A DNA stretch of 64,000 bases from Marinobacter profundi (GTDB lineage Bacteria; Pseudomonadota; Gammaproteobacteria; Pseudomonadales; Oleiphilaceae): contig NZ_KZ319372.1 of the NCBI RefSeq assembly GCF_002744715.1, forward strand, positions 209,593 to 273,592, read 5' to 3'. Position numbers and translations under genes: made by a program. The notes under the pieces are model-generated. The model saw only the letters and a program-made list of their open reading frames with translations, was not told where the DNA came from and did no database searches. Of the stretch, positions 38,536 through 47,758 are shown piece by piece; positions within the stretch are counted from its first letter, which is position 1; every line of letters begins with the position of its first letter.

Positions 38536-39444
38536 TCAGTTGTGCTGACGGTCCGTCAGGCAGCCCGGTGCCTGGTGAGGGTGGCGCGGGATGGCATCGC
38601 GTCGCCAGTGGCGGACGGCCCAGGCGAGGATTTCGGCGGGCGTGCAGCTGCGCAATTCTGCAGGCGGCTGTTGGCCGAGCGCCTGCAGCGCATCAGTCAG
38701 GTTGGCAGCCGGGGTGGTGTCATCCAGTGCCGGAGCCTGATTCTGTTTGCTGAGCTTCTGGCCTGCGGCATTGAGGATGACGGGGATGTGCAGCCAGCGC
38801 GGTGGCTGATGGCCGAGGGCACGGAATAGCTGCTGTTGTTGCGCGGTCATCCCCAGCAGGTCGGAGCCGCGGACGACGTCGGTGATGCCTTGGTCAATGT
38901 CATCCACCACGACAGCGAGCTGATAGGCGAAAAACCCCTCCTTGCGCAGCAGAACCGGATCATCCAGCTCCCGGCGCACCCACTGGTGTTGCGGGCCAAG
39001 CAGTTCATCCTGCCATTCACTGCGCTCGTCTTCCAGCGCAAAGCGGATAGCGCACGGGGTGCCGCTGTCACTGAGGTGCGCGGTCCGGCAGTGATCCGGA
39101 TGACGGCCACCATGGGCCAGCAACTGTTTGCGGGAGCAACGGCAACGGTAGGCCTTGTGTTGGCTGATCAGGCTGGCAATCGCGGCATGGTAGGCGGCGT
39201 GGCGCCGGGACTGGAAGCGAATCGGCTCGTCCGAAATGAGCTGGTGGACTTGCAGGCTATGAAGAATCCGGTCGGCGGCATCCGCGGGTTCCCGCAGCGG
39301 GTCGAGATCCTCAATGCGAACCAGCCAGGTGCCGGATCGGATTCGGGCCTCGAGGAAGCTGGCCAGCGCTGTCACCAGGGAGCCGAAATGAAGCGGGCCG
39401 GTAGGAGAGGGCGCAAATCGGCCCCGGTAGGGATTCTCGGTCAT
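38536..39444 (-). CDS. gluQ: Glutamyl-Q tRNA(Asp) synthetase
   Basis: A truncated GluRS paralogue that attaches glutamate to queuosine in tRNA-Asp. The 302-residue protein begins MTENPYRGRFAPSPTGPLHF, with the class I HIGH-type signature as HFGS. It has zinc-ligand Cys/His residues around CRCSR and HPDHC, and KLSKQN as the KMSKS motif; the anticodon-binding domain of GluRS is absent. The start at 39444 matches homologues. It is downstream of dksA, the usual dksA-gluQ pair. Confidence 0.95.
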   Translation of the reverse strand: MTENPYRGRFAPSPTGPLHFGSLVTALASFLEARIRSGTWLVRIEDLDPLREPADAADRILHSLQVHQLISDEPIRFQSRRHAAYHAAIASLISQHKAYRCRCSRKQLLAHGGRHPDHCRTAHLSDSGTPCAIRFALEDERSEWQDELLGPQHQWVRRELDDPVLLRKEGFFAYQLAVVVDDIDQGITDVVRGSDLLGMTAQQQQLFRALGHQPPRWLHIPVILNAAGQKLSKQNQAPALDDTTPAANLTDALQALGQQPPAELRSCTPAEILAWAVRHWRRDAIPRHPHQAPGCLTDRQHN

Positions 39445-39493
39445 AGGTAGCCAGGTAACGGCCTCCGGGGAGGCCGGTACGGCAGGGCAGCGG

Positions 39494-39934
39494 TCAGATA
39501 CCGGTCTGACGCTCGCGGATTTCCGCCAGGGTTTTGCAGTCGATGCACAGAGTCGCCGTGGGACGGGCTTCCAGGCGGCGAATGCCGATCTCGACGCCAC
39601 ACTGGTCACAGAAGCCGTAATCGTCCTTGTCGATACGGTCGATGGTCTGGTCGATTTTCTTGATCAGTTTGCGCTCACGATCGCGGGTGCGCAGTTCCAG
39701 GCTGAACTCTTCCTCCTGGGTGGCACGGTCGCTGGGATCCGCGTAGTTGGCTGCATCTTCCTGCATGTGATGCATGGTGCGGTCAACTTCTTCCATCAGC
39801 TCCTGCTTCCATTGCAGCAGCAGATTGCGGAAGTGCTCAAGCATGTCCGCGCTCATGTAATCTTCACCCTTCTTCATTTCATAGGGGGTGAAGTTTGAGA
39901 AACGCTCGCGTGGTTGTTCTGCAGTGTTTGCCAT
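39494..39934 (-). CDS. dksA: RNA polymerase-binding transcription factor DksA
   Basis: Binds the secondary channel of RNA polymerase and works with ppGpp at rRNA and amino-acid promoters. The 146-residue protein has the coiled-coil with the DPSDRATQEEEF tip and a four-Cys zinc finger (FCDQCG...LCIDCK). Its length is normal. It functions in the same network as SpoT and RpoZ, which are also in this window. Confidence 0.97.
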   Translation of the reverse strand: MANTAEQPRERFSNFTPYEMKKGEDYMSADMLEHFRNLLLQWKQELMEEVDRTMHHMQEDAANYADPSDRATQEEEFSLELRTRDRERKLIKKIDQTIDRIDKDDYGFCDQCGVEIGIRRLEARPTATLCIDCKTLAEIRERQTGI

Positions 39935-40204
39935 TGAACCCGGCCTCTTATTGGTACTTCGCTAGAACGCTTTTCTGTCGATGGCAGTGGCAATCCGCCA
40001 CCGCCGCGTATTCGTTTTCCTTGCACCTGTACAGGGACAGGCACCTTCTCAGGGGCAGAAACGTTCGTCCTGAAACGGGAATTTGCGGAAAATAGCAGAT
40101 AAGGCATGGGCGCGCCAGCCTTGTGATGGCACCTTTTACTCTGCGTTGGCCTCCGGCGGTCAGGATACGTATGATGCGGCAAACGAAAATCCGAGGATTT
40201 TGTC

Positions 40205-40924
40205 ATGGAGTTTCCGTCTCCCCTGATCGGTGGCCGGCTAATCCGGCGTTACAAGCGGTTTCTCGCCGACGTCCGGCTTGAGGATGGCTGCGAGGTGACG
40301 GCTCATTGTCCCAATACCGGATCGATGCTCGGTTGCCAGCCGGAAGACGCCAGGGTCTGGCTGAGTGAGAGTGATAACCCCAAGCGTAAGTTGCGCTATA
40401 CCTGGGAACTGGTGGACACCGGCGCCGGGCTGGCCTGTATCAACACTGCCAGACCCAATGGCCAGGCCCGGTGCGCGATCGAGGCGGGTATGGTGGCCGA
40501 GTTGGCGGGCTATGGCAGCTGCCGGTCGGAGGTTCGCTATGGCAGTGAAAAAAGCCGCATCGACCTCCATCTTTCAGGCCATCCCTCGGCCCCGGATGCC
40601 TGGGTGGAAGTCAAGAATGTCACGCTTTGTGAGGCAGGGGTGGGCTATTTTCCCGACGCGGTGACCGTGCGCGGCCAGAAACACCTGCGGGAACTGATGG
40701 GCCAGGTCGCGGCCGGCGAGCGCGGGGTGCTGTTGTTCGTGGTTAATCACAGCGGAATTCGTGAGGTCCGGCCGGCAGATCACATTGATCCGGCTTACGG
40801 CAAGTTGCTGCGGGAAGCGGCCGCCGCGGGGGTTGAAGTATTGGCTTACCGGGCTGACCTGGAGAGCAACGGCGAGCCGTCCGGAGCACTGGGTCTGGGG
40901 CGGGCGGTCCCTGTCTGCCTTTAA
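40205..40924 (+). CDS. sfsA: DNA/RNA nuclease SfsA
   Basis: A 239-residue SfsA family protein, first known as a sugar fermentation stimulation protein; the family has a restriction-endonuclease-like fold. It has [25 protein letters not shown], the WVEVKNVTL active-site strand and [16 protein letters not shown]. It is divergent from dksA, and its stop overlaps the stop end of the convergent Rieske gene by 4 bp. Confidence 0.93.
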   Translation: MEFPSPLIGGRLIRRYKRFLADVRLEDGCEVTAHCPNTGSMLGCQPEDARVWLSESDNPKRKLRYTWELVDTGAGLACINTARPNGQARCAIEAGMVAELAGYGSCRSEVRYGSEKSRIDLHLSGHPSAPDAWVEVKNVTLCEAGVGYFPDAVTVRGQKHLRELMGQVAAGERGVLLFVVNHSGIREVRPADHIDPAYGKLLREAAAAGVEVLAYRADLESNGEPSGALGLGRAVPVCL

Positions 40925-41280
40925 GTCATGGCCTTTCCGGGGTTGACCCGCACAATGCCTTCTTTGACCTGAACCGGCAGTGGCGTCAGGGCGTCGCCCT
41001 GGCAGGGGCCGGCGATACAGTGGCCGTCCTCCGGGGTGAACAGTGCGCCATGGGTGGCGCACTGGATGAAACAGCCATCGATATCGAAAAAGCGGCCCGG
41101 TAACCAGTTGAGTTCGATGCCCAGGTGGGGGCAGCGGTTAACGTAGGCGCAGACCCTGTCGCCGCGCCGGAACACGAAACCGCGGGTCGGCCGGGTCGCT
41201 TCGCCGAGGCTGAACTCGACGAATACGCCGCCCGCCAGCTCCTCCTCCTTGCAGATTGCCTGCCAGCCGCTCCCGCTCAT
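40921..41280 (-). CDS. Rieske-type [2Fe-2S] protein
   Basis: A 119-residue soluble ferredoxin-like Rieske protein with the cluster ligands in CPHLG (residues about 50-54) and CATHGA (about 74-79). This spacing and size resemble NirD or biphenyl-dioxygenase-type ferredoxins. No reductase or oxygenase gene is adjacent. It starts 4 bp inside the end of the kinase/ATPase gene, so translation is coupled. Its redox partner is unknown. Confidence 0.88.
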   Translation of the reverse strand: MSGSGWQAICKEEELAGGVFVEFSLGEATRPTRGFVFRRGDRVCAYVNRCPHLGIELNWLPGRFFDIDGCFIQCATHGALFTPEDGHCIAGPCQGDALTPLPVQVKEGIVRVNPGKAMT

Positions 41281-42857
41281 TTGGCAGGGTCGGACAGACC
41301 GAAATGCTGCCGGATACGGTCAGCGAGGGCTTCTGCCACATGATCCTGGTCGGTATGGATGTGGATCGTGTGGCTCTTCTCCTCGGCGGTCAGCGGTTCG
41401 AACCAGCTGGCTTGCTGGTCCAGCAGTTCTTCGGTGGCTTCCGAGGCATCGTCGGAGCGCTTGCGGATCCATTCCCGGCGCAGCTGTTCCGGCGCCTCGC
41501 AGTGGATCAGCGCGAACGGGGCGCCGTGTTCTTCCGCCACTGCGGTCAGCAGTGCCCGCTCGGTCACTTTCAGGCTGGCGGCATCCACCACCACGGGCAG
41601 GCCGTCGTCGAGCATTTCCGCTGCCAGCCGGGCCAGGTGTTGGTAGGTAGCCTCGTTGGCTTCCGCGGTGTAGAGGTTTTCCCCGGGGGCAGACTTGCTC
41701 TGGTCCAGTGGGCCAAGGCCGTGCAGCCGCTTGCGTTCAACGTCGGAACGGATCCGGATCAGCCCCAGTTCCGCCGCCAGCGCGGCACTCACGCAGGATT
41801 TACCGCTCGCTGACAGGCCGGTAGTGGCCAGCATGTAGAGATTGGGGATGGTGCTGTAGCTTTCGGCCAGGTTGGCGTAATCGCGGTAGCGTTGCAGCAG
41901 GCCGATTTTGTCCTGCTCGCTGAGCCCCGGGGATGCCATGGTGAACAGGGCAATCTTCGCCCGCACCATCGCCCGGTAGGCCTTGTAGAGGGGCAGCAGG
42001 GCCAGGGCGTTATAGTCGCCGCGATACTCCAGGTAGGTGTTCAGCACCAGGTTGGCGAGCACGGTTTCCCGTCGCGATTCCAGATCCATCAGCAGGAAGG
42101 CCAGGTCGTTGATCACGTCGATCCAGCGGAAGGGTTCGTTGAATTCGATGCAGTCAAAGACGGTAACACGGCCTTCGAAGCTCGTGATGTTGGCCAGATG
42201 CAGGTCGCCGTGGCATTCGCGGACAAAACCCTGTGCCCGGCGCTGCGCAATCAGGTCCCGGTGGCGCTCGAAGGTGGTGCGGGTCCAGTCTTCCAGCACG
42301 TCCAGTTGTCCGAGCAGGGTATCGTCCTCGAGCAGTGGCCGGATCTGGTCAAAGTTCTCCTGCATGGCGGCAAACACCGCTCCGGGGGTGCCCAGTGGTT
42401 GGTCATCGGCGACCGGAGGCAGCTGGTCGTGGAACTGTGCAACCTGGCGTGCCAGGCTGTTCAGCAGCTCGCTGTTTAGCTGCCCTTTCTCCTGTAGCAC
42501 GTCAAACAGCTGGTCCTGGTCGAACCGGCGCATACGGACGGCGTACTCAAAGGCCTCCCCCTGGCCGCCCAGCTGCGGTTGCTCGGGGCTTCCGGTAATC
42601 GGCACCACTCCGAGGTACAGGTTGGCTGCGAGACGACGGTTCAGCCGGACCTCTTCCTCGCAGAAATGCTTGCGCTGCGCCAGGGTGGAGAAGTCCAGAA
42701 AGCCGAAGTTCATAGGCTTTTTGATCTTGTAGGCGTAGTCGCCTGCCAGAATGACCCAGGAAATATGGGTCTGGAGGACCTGGAAGTCCGTGACCGGGTG
42801 GTCGTAGAGCGCCGGATTCTGTAATGCGCTGATCAGATCGGTGTTGGTGTCAGTCAC
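41277..42857 (-). CDS. APH-like kinase fused to P-loop ATPase
   Basis: A 526-residue two-domain protein. The N-terminal part (residues about 1-320) resembles aminoglycoside phosphotransferase-like kinases, with the catalytic-loop motif RECHGDLHLANI and the metal-binding VFDCIEFNEPFRWIDV. The C-terminal part (about 345-520) is a small P-loop kinase with Walker A TGLSASGKSCV. Such fusions are widespread but uncharacterised. There are no export signals. It is divergent from mrcB and coupled to the Rieske gene. Confidence 0.8.
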   Translation of the reverse strand: MTDTNTDLISALQNPALYDHPVTDFQVLQTHISWVILAGDYAYKIKKPMNFGFLDFSTLAQRKHFCEEEVRLNRRLAANLYLGVVPITGSPEQPQLGGQGEAFEYAVRMRRFDQDQLFDVLQEKGQLNSELLNSLARQVAQFHDQLPPVADDQPLGTPGAVFAAMQENFDQIRPLLEDDTLLGQLDVLEDWTRTTFERHRDLIAQRRAQGFVRECHGDLHLANITSFEGRVTVFDCIEFNEPFRWIDVINDLAFLLMDLESRRETVLANLVLNTYLEYRGDYNALALLPLYKAYRAMVRAKIALFTMASPGLSEQDKIGLLQRYRDYANLAESYSTIPNLYMLATTGLSASGKSCVSAALAAELGLIRIRSDVERKRLHGLGPLDQSKSAPGENLYTAEANEATYQHLARLAAEMLDDGLPVVVDAASLKVTERALLTAVAEEHGAPFALIHCEAPEQLRREWIRKRSDDASEATEELLDQQASWFEPLTAEEKSHTIHIHTDQDHVAEALADRIRQHFGLSDPAK

Positions 42858-42981
42858 GGGCCTCTCCTTAGAACTCGATAGTTATGGCTGCGGCTATCAT
42901 AACGGGCATAAATCGCAGATTACAGAAATAACATGGAGCGGGGCTGCATCATGGTGGCCCGCTTTCGCTATAATCGGCGCC

Positions 42982-45300
42982 ATGAAAAAGTCCAGTTCCC
43001 CAAGAAAAAATCCCAAAAAGAACAAGCGCAAACACAGTAAACCCTGGTTCTGGCGCTTGTTCTTCCGGCTCGCAGCCATCGGCCTGGTCATCCTGGCCGG
43101 CTGGACGGTCTATCTGGACGCGGTGGTCACCTCCCGCTTTGAGGGCCGCCGCTTTGAGGTGCCGTCGCGGGTATATGCGCGTCCTCTGGAATTGTACGAC
43201 GGGGCCAGTGTCAGTGCCGGGGGGCTGCTTCGCGAGCTTGAACTGGCAGGGTTCCGGCGCGGCGATGGCGTCCAGCCTGGCACCTTCCGTCAGAGCGGGG
43301 GGCGGTTTGTTATCAGCTCCCGTGGTTTCCGCTTTGCCGATGGCGCCGAGCCCCGGCGCCAGTTGTCATTTACGGTGTCTGGCGACCGGGTCAGTAATTT
43401 CCGGGTTGTCGCCGGAGATGCCTCGCCCATTGTTCGCCTCGAACCCGCCCAGATCGGCGGAATCTATCCGGCCCACAAGGAGGACCGGGTCCTGATCCGT
43501 CTGGAAGATCTGCCACCGATGTTCGAGGAAACGCTGCTGGCGGTGGAAGATCGTAATTTCTATGATCATTCCGGCATTGCACCGTTGTCCATTGCCCGTG
43601 CTATGTGGGTGAACCTGCAGGCTGGCCGCGTCGTCCAGGGCGGCAGTACCCTGACCCAGCAGTTGGTCAAGAATTTCTTCCTGACCCGTGACCAGACGCT
43701 GATCCGTAAAGGGAATGAAGCACTGATGTCGCTGCTGCTGGAGCTGCATTACGACAAACGGGATATTCTCGAGACGTACCTGAACGAGGTCTATCTCGGC
43801 CAGGCTGGCAGTCGCGGAATTCACGGCTTTGGCCTGGCCTCCCAGTTCTATTTCGGGGAATCCCTGGGCAATCTGGAGCTGCACCAGCTGGCGTTGCTGG
43901 TCGGCATGGTCAAGGGCCCCAGCTACTATGATCCGCGGCGCCACCCGGAGCGGGCGCTGGAACGGCGTAACCTGGTAATCGATGTGCTGGCGGAAACCGG
44001 TCATATCGACGCTGCCCAGGCCAGTCGTGCCAAGGGACGTCCGCTGGGTATTGCTGCCCGACCGTCGTATTCTGAGAACCGTTATCCCGCCTACATCGAC
44101 CTGGTGCGTCGCCACCTGGCGCGGGATTATAAGGAAGAAGATCTGAAGAGTGAGGGGTTGAGGATCTTCACCACCCTTGATCCCTTGTTGCAGCACGCCG
44201 CCGAGTATTCGGTGCGGGAAACCCTCGATGGCCTGGGCGGCGCGCCTACAGAGGGCGGGCTGGAGTCTGCCATGGTCGTTACCGCCAGGGACAGCGGGGA
44301 AGTGCTGGCACTGGTAGGCGGCCGCGATCCGAAATTCGCCGGTTTCAATCGTGCGGTGGATGCCAGCCGTCCCATCGGCTCGTTGGTCAAACCGTTTATT
44401 TACCTGGCCGCCCTGCAGCAACCCCAGCGTTATACCCTGATTACGCCGGTGGAGGATCGCTCGTTCTCGCTGGTGTTTGATGATGGCCGCCGCTGGGAAC
44501 CGCAGAACTATGACAAGCAGGAGCGGGGTGACGTGCCGCTGCACAGCGCGCTGTCCCATTCCTATAACCTGCCTGCAGTCCGGGTGGGGCTGGATGTGGG
44601 TATCGACAAGGTGATCGCCGTCCTGCAGGACCTGGGTGTTACCAGCCCGGTTCCCGAGTACCCGTCGATGTTGCTGGGAGCGGTTTCCATGTCGCCGGTC
44701 ACCGTAGCCCAGATCTACCAGGGACTGGCGACGTCCGGTTTCAACACCCCATTGCGGACGATCCGTCAGGTTACCGATGCCAAGGGCGAGCCGCTGTCAC
44801 GCTACAATCTCAAGGTCGACCAGGTGGCGGACCCGGCGGCGGTTCACCTGGTTCAGTACGCCATGCAGGAAACCATGCAGGAGGGCACCGGGCGCTCGGC
44901 ATACCGGTTCGTGCCGGGAAGCCTGACCCTTGCAGGCAAGACCGGAACCACCGATGATGGCCGGGATTCCTGGTTTGCCGGTTTCAGTGGCGACCTGCTG
45001 GCGGTCACCTGGGTTGGCCGGGACGACAATGGGCCGACGTCGCTGACCGGTGCCAGTGGAGCGTTGCCGGTATGGGCGAGGTTTATGAGCCAGGTGCCTC
45101 AACACGGGTTTTCCCCTGTGGTGCCGGATGGCGTCCGCTATCACTGGGTCGACCCCGCTGCGGAAGCCCTGACTGATGAATTTTGTGACAATGCACGCTT
45201 CGTACCTTTTATCGCGGGCAGCGAACCGACGGCGACCGTGTCCTGTTCCGGGCGGTTGCAAAAACGGTTGCGAGGCTGGTTTGAAGGATTGTTCCAATGA
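42982..45300 (+). CDS. mrcB: Penicillin-binding protein 1B
   Basis: A bifunctional peptidoglycan synthase of 772 residues. A basic cytoplasmic tail (MKKSSSPRKNPKKNKRK) and one membrane segment are followed by a UB2H-like region. The glycosyltransferase domain has the catalytic Glu in EDRNFYDHSGI and GGSTLTQQLVKNFFL. The transpeptidase has SLVK (active Ser), SHSYN and KTGTT. The ATG at 42982 fits the PBP1b N-terminus; a TATAAT ends only 7 nt before it. The stop overlaps the next gene by 4 bp. Confidence 0.95.
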   Translation: MKKSSSPRKNPKKNKRKHSKPWFWRLFFRLAAIGLVILAGWTVYLDAVVTSRFEGRRFEVPSRVYARPLELYDGASVSAGGLLRELELAGFRRGDGVQPGTFRQSGGRFVISSRGFRFADGAEPRRQLSFTVSGDRVSNFRVVAGDASPIVRLEPAQIGGIYPAHKEDRVLIRLEDLPPMFEETLLAVEDRNFYDHSGIAPLSIARAMWVNLQAGRVVQGGSTLTQQLVKNFFLTRDQTLIRKGNEALMSLLLELHYDKRDILETYLNEVYLGQAGSRGIHGFGLASQFYFGESLGNLELHQLALLVGMVKGPSYYDPRRHPERALERRNLVIDVLAETGHIDAAQASRAKGRPLGIAARPSYSENRYPAYIDLVRRHLARDYKEEDLKSEGLRIFTTLDPLLQHAAEYSVRETLDGLGGAPTEGGLESAMVVTARDSGEVLALVGGRDPKFAGFNRAVDASRPIGSLVKPFIYLAALQQPQRYTLITPVEDRSFSLVFDDGRRWEPQNYDKQERGDVPLHSALSHSYNLPAVRVGLDVGIDKVIAVLQDLGVTSPVPEYPSMLLGAVSMSPVTVAQIYQGLATSGFNTPLRTIRQVTDAKGEPLSRYNLKVDQVADPAAVHLVQYAMQETMQEGTGRSAYRFVPGSLTLAGKTGTTDDGRDSWFAGFSGDLLAVTWVGRDDNGPTSLTGASGALPVWARFMSQVPQHGFSPVVPDGVRYHWVDPAAEALTDEFCDNARFVPFIAGSEPTATVSCSGRLQKRLRGWFEGLFQ

Positions 45301-45887
45301 TGATGTCGAAACTGAAATACGCCACACTGCTTGCCACGGGTCTGACTCTGGCCGGGTGTGCCAGCAGCCCCGGGGGTTCCATTTACGTGCCGATTGGAAG
45401 CTCCCAGCCCCGCGAACAGGCGCCGGAGCCGCCCCGCAGTACCCAGGGTAGTTACCCGGAATCCGCCGCTGACCAGGGTTATGAGGAGGACGAGCCGGTC
45501 GTCAGTCAGCCGGCGCCTGAGCGGGACTCCTCCTCACGGCCGAGTTATCAGGACCAGAGTGAGGCTCTGTCGCCCGCTGCCGCTAGCCTGATTCGCCAGG
45601 CGGACAACCTGCTGGCCAGTGGTGATGCCCGGGGTGCGGTCAGTCAACTGGAACGGGCCCAGCGCATCGCACCACGCTCTCCTGAGGTGTACTTCAAGCT
45701 GTCCGAAGCTTACGTCGCAATGAATCAGCTTGGCTCGGCGGAACAGTTTACCCTGAAGGGACTGTCACTCGCTGGCAGCGATAGCCGGCTGCAGCGCACC
45801 GGCTGGCTGTTGTTGGCCGATATCCGGCGGGCAAGGGGTAATACCGCAGGAGCCCGTGAGGCCGAGTCCCGGGCGGCGATGCTCTGA
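45297..45887 (+). CDS. TPR-containing lipoprotein
   Basis: A 196-residue exported lipoprotein with lipobox LTLAGC (Cys21). A low-complexity Pro/Ser/Glu linker precedes a C-terminal tetratricopeptide region (about residues 95-190; ADNLLASGDARGAVSQLERA). Translation is probably coupled to mrcB through the 4-bp ATGA overlap. This place suggests a role with PBP1b, similar in concept to accessory outer-membrane lipoproteins, but it is not clearly LpoB. Confidence 0.8.
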   Translation: MMMSKLKYATLLATGLTLAGCASSPGGSIYVPIGSSQPREQAPEPPRSTQGSYPESAADQGYEEDEPVVSQPAPERDSSSRPSYQDQSEALSPAAASLIRQADNLLASGDARGAVSQLERAQRIAPRSPEVYFKLSEAYVAMNQLGSAEQFTLKGLSLAGSDSRLQRTGWLLLADIRRARGNTAGAREAESRAAML

Positions 45888-45959
45888 TCCGACCCGGCGA
45901 GATCGGGTGAGGTGCGGAGGGTGACATCGCCAGGGTTGGTGGTGTCGCGCCGGACATAC

Positions 45960-45990
45960 AAAAAAAGAGCCCGCAATGGGCTCTTTTTTT
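45960..45990. terminator. Bidirectional terminator
   Basis: The perfect inverted repeat AAAAAAAGAGCCC/GGGCTCTTTTTTT with loop GCAAT serves the TPR lipoprotein gene on the plus strand and the DUF4382 gene on the minus strand. Confidence 0.92.
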
Positions 45991-46015
45991 GGGTTGGGCG
46001 GAAACGCTCGGACAA

Positions 46016-46921
46016 TCAGAAGTCCGCAGTCGTTGTGGTGTCCGCAACCACGGTGACGTTCTGCGTGCCGTAGAAAGTCAGCTCCTCATCCACCAGTTCG
46101 CCATTAGCATCCTCCCGGGTGTCCAGGTCGCAGGTATAGCTTACGGTGTAGTTGCCGGCGCTGATAAAGGCTGCGGTGTAGGAGTAAGCGGTACCATCGA
46201 ATGCTACGGGAGCAATCACCAGTGGCTCGTTGGTGCTGCCAAGGTCATCCGGAACCTGGTCTGCGCCGGTGTGGACATAAACTCCGCCATCAAAGGTGGC
46301 GGCATCGGTGCAGGCTTCGGCGATCAGTGTTCCGTCGACGGTGCCGCTGATGGTGCCCGCTTCAACATTGTCGATCAGCCGTAATGCCGGCTTGAGAAAG
46401 TACTCGGCGCCGCTCGGGTTGCTGCCCTGGGGATCGACGATGGATTTGCGCACGTCGAAATCGATGGTGAAGTCCGCATCGCCACCGGCAGGTACGGTGA
46501 AGCCGCTCACCAGCTTGAGTCCGGTTTGTGCGCCGGATGGAATGTAGAGATCATGGACGCCGCCGTTCATATCTACGGCAGTCAGTTCGCCCGGCTCGGT
46601 GCTGATGTACAGGCGGACCCAGTTGTATTCGCCTGCAGGTACTTCCTCGTCGTTCAGCAGCAGGGCGGCGTTACCGCCTTGCAGAGCCAGCAGGTCGAGA
46701 GCCAGCGGCTCCTCGAAATCATAGCGCCGGCTTTCGCCGGAGGCCGGCTTGATTTCCACGCCGGTTACTGTGATGTTCACTTCCTTGAGTTCGTCCACCG
46801 GGGCATCGGTAATGCCCAGGGACAGGGTGCCTGTAGCCTGGCTGTCGCCACCGTCGCCACCACAGGCTGCGAGGCTGGCCGCGAGGGCTGTGACCGTAAG
46901 AAACTTCAGCGAGTTATTCAT
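46016..46921 (-). CDS. DUF4382 domain lipoprotein
   Basis: A 301-residue exported lipoprotein with lipobox SLAAC (Cys20). A DUF4382-type domain follows (GTLSLGITDAPVDELKEVNITVTGVEI, in part), with a beta-sandwich character up to about residue 180. The C-terminal part (DTREDANGELVDEELTFYG) is unassigned. The family is of unknown function. It is divergent from the ECF sigma operon, across a 239-bp gap that could hold shared regulation. Confidence 0.82.
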   Translation of the reverse strand: MNNSLKFLTVTALAASLAACGGDGGDSQATGTLSLGITDAPVDELKEVNITVTGVEIKPASGESRRYDFEEPLALDLLALQGGNAALLLNDEEVPAGEYNWVRLYISTEPGELTAVDMNGGVHDLYIPSGAQTGLKLVSGFTVPAGGDADFTIDFDVRKSIVDPQGSNPSGAEYFLKPALRLIDNVEAGTISGTVDGTLIAEACTDAATFDGGVYVHTGADQVPDDLGSTNEPLVIAPVAFDGTAYSYTAAFISAGNYTVSYTCDLDTREDANGELVDEELTFYGTQNVTVVADTTTTADF

Positions 46922-47160
46922 TTTGTGTCTCCATTCTTTTGGCTGGTCACGAAATGGGTATGTGCGAAACGTTGCACATCCTCCCTATTAAACGACACAT
47001 TCCGTTACCGGGTTCCTGCCGGCTTGTTAACGTTTTCTAACTTTATGAGTGTAAAGTTTACGGATTGCCGCGGGTAACTCATATTCCCGGCTCTGGTTCT
47101 GTTATAGACTGGCCTGACCCGATTTCATACCTGATCACCTGAAGTAAGTGAGCACTGGAT

Positions 47161-47748
47161 TTGGCGTTACTTCCATTTCGGCCTTCCCGGTCCAAGCGAT
47201 TTGAACGGCTTGTGCAGCCCCATTTGCAGGGTATGTACCGCTTCGCCTTCAGATTGGCCGGGCAACAACAGGACGCCGAAGACCTGGTTCAGGATGTGGT
47301 GGTAAAACTCTATCCGCGCCTCGAGGAACTGGAAGCGGTCGATCAGCTCAGACCGTGGCTCAATCGTGTGTTGTATCGGCATTTCATTGACCAGGTTCGT
47401 CGCAAGGGCCGTCAGTCGGATCGGCCGATCAGTGAAGTGGCAGACCCGGAGCAGCAGGCTGGCTATCTCGATGCGTTTGCCTCCGACACCCCGGAGCTGG
47501 GTGAGCAGCTCGATCTTGCGCGGCTGGGTCCACAGCTTGCCCGGGTGCTTGAGAGCCTGTCGCCCGATCAGCGAACGCTGATCATGTTGCACGATGTCGA
47601 CGGCTGGCGGCAGGAGGACATTGCAGAAGTACTTGATGTGCCCATCGGGACCATCAAATCCCGGCTCCATCGGTGCCGGGCAGCACTCCGTGAACGGTTG
47701 CAGCGAGAAATGGAACCTTTTTCCGTTACCGGGCGTGTGGAACAATGA
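47161..47748 (+). CDS. ECF-family RNA polymerase sigma factor
   Basis: A 195-residue sigma factor with region 2 (MYRFAFRLAGQQQDAEDLVQ, residues about 26-45) and region 4 (LSPDQRTLIMLHDVDGWRQ then VPIGTIKSRLHRCRAALRER). Region 3 is absent, as in ECF factors. The start is taken as the TTG at 47161; a later ATG at 47233 would cut into region 2. It lies 10 bp before the anti-sigma gene, so regulator and antagonist are cotranscribed. Confidence 0.9.
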   Translation: MALLPFRPSRSKRFERLVQPHLQGMYRFAFRLAGQQQDAEDLVQDVVVKLYPRLEELEAVDQLRPWLNRVLYRHFIDQVRRKGRQSDRPISEVADPEQQAGYLDAFASDTPELGEQLDLARLGPQLARVLESLSPDQRTLIMLHDVDGWRQEDIAEVLDVPIGTIKSRLHRCRAALRERLQREMEPFSVTGRVEQ

Positions 47749-47758
47749 GGTGATGGAT

